Below, piece by piece: positions 34,159 through 38,741 of a stretch of DNA of 38,741 bases. The number at the start of each line of letters is the position of its first letter. Position 1 is the first letter of the stretch. Location of the stretch: assembly GCF_030693485.1 (NCBI RefSeq), contig NZ_JAUYAN010000008.1, positions 1-38,741 of the forward strand. The letters run 5' to 3'. Below the pieces are notes generated by a model. It saw nothing but the letters and a program-made list of their open reading frames with translations, did not search any database and was not told the DNA's origin. The translations under genes were made by a program, and so were the position numbers. The stretch is from Bradyrhizobium sp. GTDB lineage: Bacteria > Pseudomonadota > Alphaproteobacteria > Rhizobiales > Xanthobacteraceae.

Positions 34159-35754
34159 TCAGCCTTTCGCCAGCGGCACCGCGACGAAGCGCGACGACGC
34201 ACCGCTCTTGACCCGCATCAGCACGCTGTTCTTGTTATCGGTACGCGCCGCATTGATGGCTTCGCGCACGTCTCCGGCATTGGTGACGCTCTTGCCGGCG
34301 ACCTCGAGAATCACGTCGCCTTCCTTGAAGCCACGCTCTGCCGCCGCACTCTTCGGAACCACCTCGGTCACCACGACGCCGTCCTTGCCGGCGCCGGCAA
34401 CGGTGTTGGCCGGTGCGAGCGTCAGGCCGAGCCTCGGCTCGTCGGTGCCCCTGGTCGCGCTACCCTTGTCCTTGTCGGTGTCGACCTTGGCTTCCACCGT
34501 GTTCGGCAACTGGCCAAGCGTCAGGTTGATGACCTTGTCCTGGCCCTTGCTCAATACATTCAGCTTCACCGCGTCGCCGGGCGCGAGGCCGCCGATGGTG
34601 CGGGCGAGCTCACGGGCATCCTTGACCGTTTCGCCATTGACCGCCGTGATCACGTCGCCGGACTGGATGCCGGCCTTCGCGGCCGGACCGCTGGCCTGCG
34701 GTTCCGCAACCAGCGCGCCTTCAGCCTTTTTCAGGCCAAGGCTGTCGGCGATGTCGGCCGTCACCGGCTGGATCTGGACGCCGATCCAGCCGCGGCTGAC
34801 CGAGCCCTTCGACTGAAGCTGCGCAATCACGGTCTTGACCGTCGATGCCGGGATCGAGAACGCAATGCCGACGCTGCCACCCGACGGCGAATAGATCGCG
34901 GTGTTGACACCCATGACTTCACCTGACGTATCGAACGCCGGGCCACCGGAGTTGCCCTTGTTCACGGGCGCGTCGATCTGGATGAAATCGTCATACGGAC
35001 CGCTGCCGATGTCACGGCCGCTGGCCGAAACGATACCTGCCGTCACCGAACCGCCGAGGCCGAAGGGATTGCCGACCGCCAGCACCCAGTCGCCGATCCG
35101 CGGCTTGCCGGCGGAAAGCTTGGCGAACGGGAAGTCGGTGCGGCCGTCGACCTTGATCAGTGCGAGGTCGGTGCGCTGATCGGTGCCGATTACCTTGGCG
35201 GTGTAGGTCTTGCCGTCGTCCAGCGTGACTTCGACCTTGTCGGCGCCGTCGACGACATGGTTGTTGGTCACGGCAAATCCGTCCGCCGAGATGAAGAATC
35301 CCGAGCCCTGACCCGACACCGGGGTACGGCCGCCACGGGGACCGCCGCGCAGACCCGGGGGCAGGCCTTCAGGTCCGCCGAAGCGCTTGAAGAAGCGCTC
35401 CATCGGCGAGCCCGGCTGGAACGGCGAATCCTCGGTGGTGCCGGAACTGTCGTCCTTGGAAGCGGTCTTCTCGGCCATTTTGACCCTGACCGAAATCACC
35501 GACGGCTTCACGCGCTCGACGATGTCGGCAAAGCCGATCGGCTTCTCCACCTTGCGGACTTCGGTGCTGACCTGCGCATGCGCCGCGCTGGAGAAGACAT
35601 CGACCGGACCATGCGACGGGCTGAAGCCGTAAACGGCGACGCCGAGGCCGGCCACGACCGAGGCCATCAGCGCAAACTTGCGGGCGGAAAACAGCTGGCG
35701 GCGCGGCGCGCGATAGGACGGAAGCGACGAGAAATCGGTGGGACGTTCGGTCAT
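34159..35754 (-). CDS. degP: Periplasmic Do-like serine protease/chaperone
   Basis: A 531-residue HtrA-family protease that refolds or degrades misfolded envelope proteins. The N-terminus has a hydrophobic export segment (about residues 27-45, cleavage near AAHAQ). The trypsin-like domain has the triad His166 (TNNHVVDG), Asp196 (RTDLALIK) and Ser269 (NKGNSGGPAF). Two PDZ domains follow at about 315-410 (RGWIGVQIQPV, AGIQSGDVITAVNG) and 430-525 (LGLTLAPANT, RGFKEGDVILEVAGK). The flexible Gly/Pro/Arg-rich loop at 118-148 (GGPEGLPPGLRGGPRGG) is typical of alphaproteobacterial DegP. It lies downstream of the cytochrome c maturation genes and upstream of an envelope-type two-component system. Confidence 0.95.
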   Translation of the reverse strand: MTERPTDFSSLPSYRAPRRQLFSARKFALMASVVAGLGVAVYGFSPSHGPVDVFSSAAHAQVSTEVRKVEKPIGFADIVERVKPSVISVRVKMAEKTASKDDSSGTTEDSPFQPGSPMERFFKRFGGPEGLPPGLRGGPRGGRTPVSGQGSGFFISADGFAVTNNHVVDGADKVEVTLDDGKTYTAKVIGTDQRTDLALIKVDGRTDFPFAKLSAGKPRIGDWVLAVGNPFGLGGSVTAGIVSASGRDIGSGPYDDFIQIDAPVNKGNSGGPAFDTSGEVMGVNTAIYSPSGGSVGIAFSIPASTVKTVIAQLQSKGSVSRGWIGVQIQPVTADIADSLGLKKAEGALVAEPQASGPAAKAGIQSGDVITAVNGETVKDARELARTIGGLAPGDAVKLNVLSKGQDKVINLTLGQLPNTVEAKVDTDKDKGSATRGTDEPRLGLTLAPANTVAGAGKDGVVVTEVVPKSAAAERGFKEGDVILEVAGKSVTNAGDVREAINAARTDNKNSVLMRVKSGASSRFVAVPLAKG

Positions 35755-35923
35755 GTAGCAATCTCCAGAGCCTGATTCGACGGTGCGGGGGCGAGCACCT
35801 TACGAGTCTGAAGATGGGGGCCGCAGCCTTACCGCGCGCTGGCGGGGGAATTAAACTTTTGTAATGAAGGGAATTCTCGCTGCGGCGGAATATCGCAGGG
35901 CAGACAACGGCTTAGCCGCAGGC

Positions 35924-36430
35924 TCAGACCGGCTTTTGCGGCGAGGTTTCCGCATCGAGCAGCCGTTCCAGCCGGGCTTCCTCGTCCGCCGTCAGCTTGA
36001 TCAGCGAATCGTCTTCCGATGCGGAAGCCGCGGAGCGCCGCCGCATATTGACCCACAGCGCCAGCCCGCCACCCGCCAGCGCCAGCGGCGGCAGCAGCCA
36101 CAGCAGCAGCGTGCGGGCGTTGAACCTCGGTTTCAGCAGCACGAATTCGCCGTAACGCGCCACCAGGAAGTCGATCACCTGGGCGTCGCTGTCGCCGGAC
36201 GCGATCCGCTCGCGCACCAGAAGCCGCAGATCGCGCGCCAGCGGCGCATCGGAATCGTCGATCGACTGGTTCTGGCACACCATGCAGCGCAATTCGCGCG
36301 ACAGATCCCGCGCCCGCGATTCCCTCGCCGGATCTGACATCACCTCATCGGGCTGCACGGCATAGGCCGCCATTGAAGCGAAGAAAATCAAGCCGACCAG
36401 AGCTAGCAGAATGATGCGCGTCAACCTCAT
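35924..36430 (-). CDS. ccmH: Cytochrome c maturation protein CcmH/CycL
   Basis: A 168-residue inner-membrane protein with a signal/anchor (residues 6-24), a periplasmic thiol-reductase domain with RCMVCQNQSI (Cys49, Cys52) and PLARDLRLLVRERIASG, and a transmembrane segment (about 108-127, LLLWLLPPLALAGGGLALW) followed by a short cytoplasmic tail. It keeps apocytochrome CXXCH cysteines reduced for heme ligation, working with CcmF. In rhizobia it is cycL and directly follows cycK (ccmF). Here a toxin-antitoxin pair of opposite orientation lies between them, so ccmH needs its own promoter or read-through from ccmF. Confidence 0.95.
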   Translation of the reverse strand: MRLTRIILLALVGLIFFASMAAYAVQPDEVMSDPARESRARDLSRELRCMVCQNQSIDDSDAPLARDLRLLVRERIASGDSDAQVIDFLVARYGEFVLLKPRFNARTLLLWLLPPLALAGGGLALWVNMRRRSAASASEDDSLIKLTADEEARLERLLDAETSPQKPV

Positions 36431-36487
36431 CTGGAACTTCTACTCCGCATCGCCAAGGGCGTCATCAAAATTTCGGCTGGACATCTA

Positions 36488-36504
36488 TATCGCATTATGC
36501 GATA
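36488..36504. promoter_or_regulatory. Palindromic operator of the toxin-antitoxin pair
   Basis: TATCGCATTATGCGATA is a perfect inverted repeat of 8-bp arms around one base, ending 9 nt before the toxin ATG. It is the expected binding site of the HTH antitoxin for autorepression. It also lies 58 nt upstream of the divergent ccmH start, so it could affect ccmH. Confidence 0.75.
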
Positions 36505-36513
36505 ATTCAAACC

Positions 36514-36756
36514 ATGAGTCAGGTCGGATTCACACCCGTTGCAACGCGCCAATGGCTCAAGCTTTCACCGCAAGTTCGAGACCGGATCAAGAAGAAACTA
36601 GAAGCCTTTGCAGAGACCGGTCACGGCGATATCAAGAAGCTGAAAGGCCAGGCTGGTGCAAGGCTTCGTGTCGGCGACTGGCGTGTTATTTTTTACGAGG
36701 AAGCAGGATCCATTGTTGTCGTAGGGGTCGGGCACCGGCGTGAAATCTATGATTGA
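36514..36756 (+). CDS. RelE/ParE-superfamily toxin (HigB-like)
   Basis: An 80-residue basic protein with the RelE-fold pattern: N-terminal helices WLKLSPQVRDRIKKKLEAF, then KKLKGQAGARLRVGDWRVIFYEEAG, and the last strand SIVVVGVGHRREIYD, where Arg and Tyr are the usual catalytic-type residues of mRNA interferases of this group. It probably cleaves mRNA on the ribosome unless bound by the downstream HTH protein. The toxin-first order with an HTH antitoxin resembles HigBA. Little ribosome site is visible before ATG 36514. It lies opposite to the ccm genes on both sides and is less GC-rich, indicating acquisition. Confidence 0.88.
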   Translation: MSQVGFTPVATRQWLKLSPQVRDRIKKKLEAFAETGHGDIKKLKGQAGARLRVGDWRVIFYEEAGSIVVVGVGHRREIYD

Positions 36757-36766
36757 GAGGAAGTTG

Positions 36767-37243
36767 ATGAAGATAAAATTCAAGACTACTCCCGACGGTG
36801 AAGTGGCCATTGTCCCACGTGCGGAATATGAACGTCTCAAGGCTTTCGAACAGGAGGCCGAGGAAGACAGAGGTACTGCACGGTTGGTTGCGCGAGCAAA
36901 GAAGGAAGTTGCAGACGGCGCGCCGGTGTTGCCGAAGGATGTCGTAGATCGTCTAGCAAACGGCGAGAATCCAATTCGTGTGTTGCGCCAATTCCGCGGT
37001 TGGACCCAAACTGAGTTGGCAAACTCCGAAGGAGTTCAGATTACGCAGAATTATCTGTCCGACCTCGAAGCTGGCAAACGCCAAGGGCCGCTGGCCTTAC
37101 ACCGCAAATTCGCGCGAGCGCTCGGGGTACCGCTTGATATGCTCTCAACAATTGCGGTGTCGGAGCAGGAGGCTGATCCGGCAAGGTTCGCCAAACGCAA
37201 GCAAGTAGTTGCGGATATGAAAGGTCGGCGCGGACAGCGTTGA
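36767..37243 (+). CDS. XRE-family antitoxin (HigA-like)
   Basis: A 158-residue protein. The N-terminal part (MKIKFKTTPDGEVAIVPRAEYERLKAFEQE) resembles the short beta-helix start of Phd-like antitoxins. The C-terminal half has a helix-turn-helix of the XRE type at about residues 70-130 (LRQFRGWTQTELAN, ITQNYLSDLEAGKRQGPLALHRKFARALGVPLDML). It should neutralise the toxin encoded 10 nt upstream and repress the pair through the palindrome at 36488-36504. ATG 36767 was chosen for its AGAGGAAG site; in-frame starts at 36740 and 36749 would overlap the toxin gene. Its stop lies 16 nt from the convergent ccmF stop. Confidence 0.87.
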   Translation: MKIKFKTTPDGEVAIVPRAEYERLKAFEQEAEEDRGTARLVARAKKEVADGAPVLPKDVVDRLANGENPIRVLRQFRGWTQTELANSEGVQITQNYLSDLEAGKRQGPLALHRKFARALGVPLDMLSTIAVSEQEADPARFAKRKQVVADMKGRRGQR

Positions 37244-37259
37244 AGGCACTTCAGGTCGC

Positions 37260-38741
37260 TTATTCCGCTGCCTGCAGGCCGCGCAGCGACTTCGCGGGCT
37301 TCGGCGCCCCGACCCGCAGCCGGCGGTCGGACAGCGACAGCACGCCGCCGAGCGCCATCAGGATCGGCCCCCACCAGATCAGCAGCACCATCGGCTTGTG
37401 ATAGATGCGCACCGCGATGGCGCCATCGGCGGTGGTTTCGCCCAGCGAGACATAGAGCTGGCTGGCGCCGTTGGTCAGCAACGCGGCCTCGGTGGTCGAG
37501 GATCCCCGCGCTGCGAAATTGCGCTTCGACGGCGTCATGTCGCTGAGCCGCTGGCCATCGAGGCTGACACTGAACTGCGCCAGCATCTCGCTGAAATTCG
37601 GTCCCTTCCGCTGCGAGACGTTGTCGAGCTTCAACTCGTAGCCGGCGATTTTCGCGACGTCGTCGGGCCGCATCGTTCCGATATATTCGCTGTTCCACGT
37701 GGTTTCGCAGACGATCCCGATCAGGGCGACGCCGACGCCGGCATGGGCGAACGCCGAGCCCCAGGTCGCACGCGGCAGCCCCCGCGCGCGCCGCGTCGCG
37801 ATCGCAAACGGCACCCGGAACAGGCCGGTGCGCTCGACGAGGTCGGTCAAGGCACCCGCGATGACAAAGACGGCCAGCCCGATGGCGAGCGGCGCGAAGG
37901 CGTTGCCGCCGCGCGTCCACGCCCACAGCATGGCGACCGCGAGCAGCGCCGCGATGCCGGCTGCGGTCAGGCGCTGCGCCGCACCCAGCAGATCGCCGCG
38001 CTTCCACGCCAGCAGTGGCCCGAACGGCACCGCCAGCATCAGGGGCAGGAACAGCGGCCCGAAGGTCAGATTGAAGAACGGCGCGCCGACCGAAATCTTG
38101 TCGCCGGTCAGGACTTCCAGCGCCAGCGGATACAGCGTTCCGATGAACACGGTCGCGCACGCCGCTGTCAGAAACAGGTTGTTGAGCACCAGCGCGCCCT
38201 CGCGCGAGATCGGCGCGAACAGCCCGCCCTGCTTCAGCGCCGTCGCCCTGAAGGCATAGAGCGAAAGACTGCCGCCGATGAAGATGCACAGGATCAGCAG
38301 GATGAACACGCCGCGGGTCGGATCGGTTGCGAACGCATGCACCGATGTCAGCACGCCGGAGCGCACCAGGAAGGTGCCGAGCAGCGACAGCGAGAAGGTC
38401 AGGATCGACAGCAATATGGTCCATACCTTCAGCGCGTTGCGCTTCTCCATCACGACGGCGGAATGCAGCAGCGCGGTGCCCGCCAGCCACGGCATCAGTG
38501 AGGCGTTCTCGACCGGATCCCAGAACCACCAGCCGCCCCAGCCGAGTTCGTAGTAAGCCCAGTACGAGCCCATCGCGATGCCGAGCGTGAGGAAGATCCA
38601 CGCCACCAGCGTCCACGGCCGCACCCAGCGTGCCCAGGCCGCATCGATGCGGCCTTCGAGCAGGGCGGCGACCGCGAATGAAAACGAGATCGAAAAGCCG
38701 ACATAGCCGAGATAGAGCATCGGCGGATGCACCGCGAGGCC
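37260..38741 (-). CDS. ccmF: Cytochrome c heme lyase subunit CcmF/CycK, partial (N-terminus outside window)
   Basis: About 493 C-terminal residues are present; the frame is open through the right edge ([12 protein letters not shown]), so the GTG at 38732 is internal, not a start. CcmF is a polytopic inner-membrane protein that transfers heme from CcmE to apocytochrome c. The tryptophan-rich WWD heme-handling motif is seen as [22 protein letters not shown]. Membrane-flanking conserved histidines appear in LAVHPPML and [12 protein letters not shown] long periplasmic domain ([13 protein letters not shown] to [11 protein letters not shown]) precedes the last membrane helix ([19 protein letters not shown]). 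It is followed by an inserted toxin-antitoxin pair rather than directly by ccmH. Confidence 0.96.
   Translation of the reverse strand, partial: GLAVHPPMLYLGYVGFSISFSFAVAALLEGRIDAAWARWVRPWTLVAWIFLTLGIAMGSYWAYYELGWGGWWFWDPVENASLMPWLAGTALLHSAVVMEKRNALKVWTILLSILTFSLSLLGTFLVRSGVLTSVHAFATDPTRGVFILLILCIFIGGSLSLYAFRATALKQGGLFAPISREGALVLNNLFLTAACATVFIGTLYPLALEVLTGDKISVGAPFFNLTFGPLFLPLMLAVPFGPLLAWKRGDLLGAAQRLTAAGIAALLAVAMLWAWTRGGNAFAPLAIGLAVFVIAGALTDLVERTGLFRVPFAIATRRARGLPRATWGSAFAHAGVGVALIGIVCETTWNSEYIGTMRPDDVAKIAGYELKLDNVSQRKGPNFSEMLAQFSVSLDGQRLSDMTPSKRNFAARGSSTTEAALLTNGASQLYVSLGETTADGAIAVRIYHKPMVLLIWWGPILMALGGVLSLSDRRLRVGAPKPAKSLRGLQAAE

Overview
This window looks like a chromosomal segment of a Bradyrhizobium-type alphaproteobacterium (Nitrobacteraceae). 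The evidence is high GC, a DUF1236 secreted protein, short palindromic repeats of the kind common in that group, a cycK-cycL/degP/response regulator/histidine kinase/glnE block, PleC-type signalling with clustered GANTC sites, and an oxc-frc oxalate module. I see no tRNA, rRNA, CRISPR array, phage or integrase gene.

Layout. Positions 1-2963 hold small genes: a DUF1236 protein (partial), two GNAT acetyltransferases, a Gly/Tyr-rich secreted protein and a small unknown. 2960-5906 is a minus-strand tripartite tricarboxylate transporter operon (tctC-tctB-tctA, overlapping genes). 6334-17233 is the metabolic core. It has a beta-alpha fused NDP-forming acyl-CoA ligase, divergent from a GntR/FCD regulator that is followed by oxalyl-CoA decarboxylase (oxc) and formyl-CoA:oxalate CoA-transferase (frc), then a second tctCBA transporter and a two-CBS-domain protein. 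Five copies of a 17-bp palindrome, TGGYAT-N5-ATRCCA, lie in front of the ligase, gntR, the second tctC (two copies) and the CBS gene. I read this as one GntR regulon joining uptake, CoA activation, transfer and decarboxylation of oxalate or a related dicarboxylate.

17473-21067 carries a PA1024-like NADH:quinone reductase (usually annotated nitronate monooxygenase), an MDR-family quinone reductase and a CDF metal exporter. 21285-23588 is a PleC/DivJ-type cell-cycle kinase with seven GANTC sites packed upstream. 23995-25026 is a TsdA-like diheme cytochrome c with an FNR/FixK-like box upstream.

25362-38741 is a conserved housekeeping block, all on the minus strand (ccmF, ccmH, degP, response regulator, histidine kinase, glnE), broken twice. 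A toxin-antitoxin pair of opposite orientation sits between ccmF and ccmH. A segment of about 3.4 kb, carrying a PaaK/CapK-like adenylate-forming enzyme, an outer-membrane beta-barrel and a DXD glycosyltransferase, separates the response regulator from its kinase. The kinase start still overlaps a short displaced copy of a regulator C-terminus (MTRDGIR-stop). The present regulator ends in the equivalent MIRDGIR-stop written with unusual codons. This suggests an insertion that rebuilt the 3' end of its target gene, and it is the most unusual structure here.
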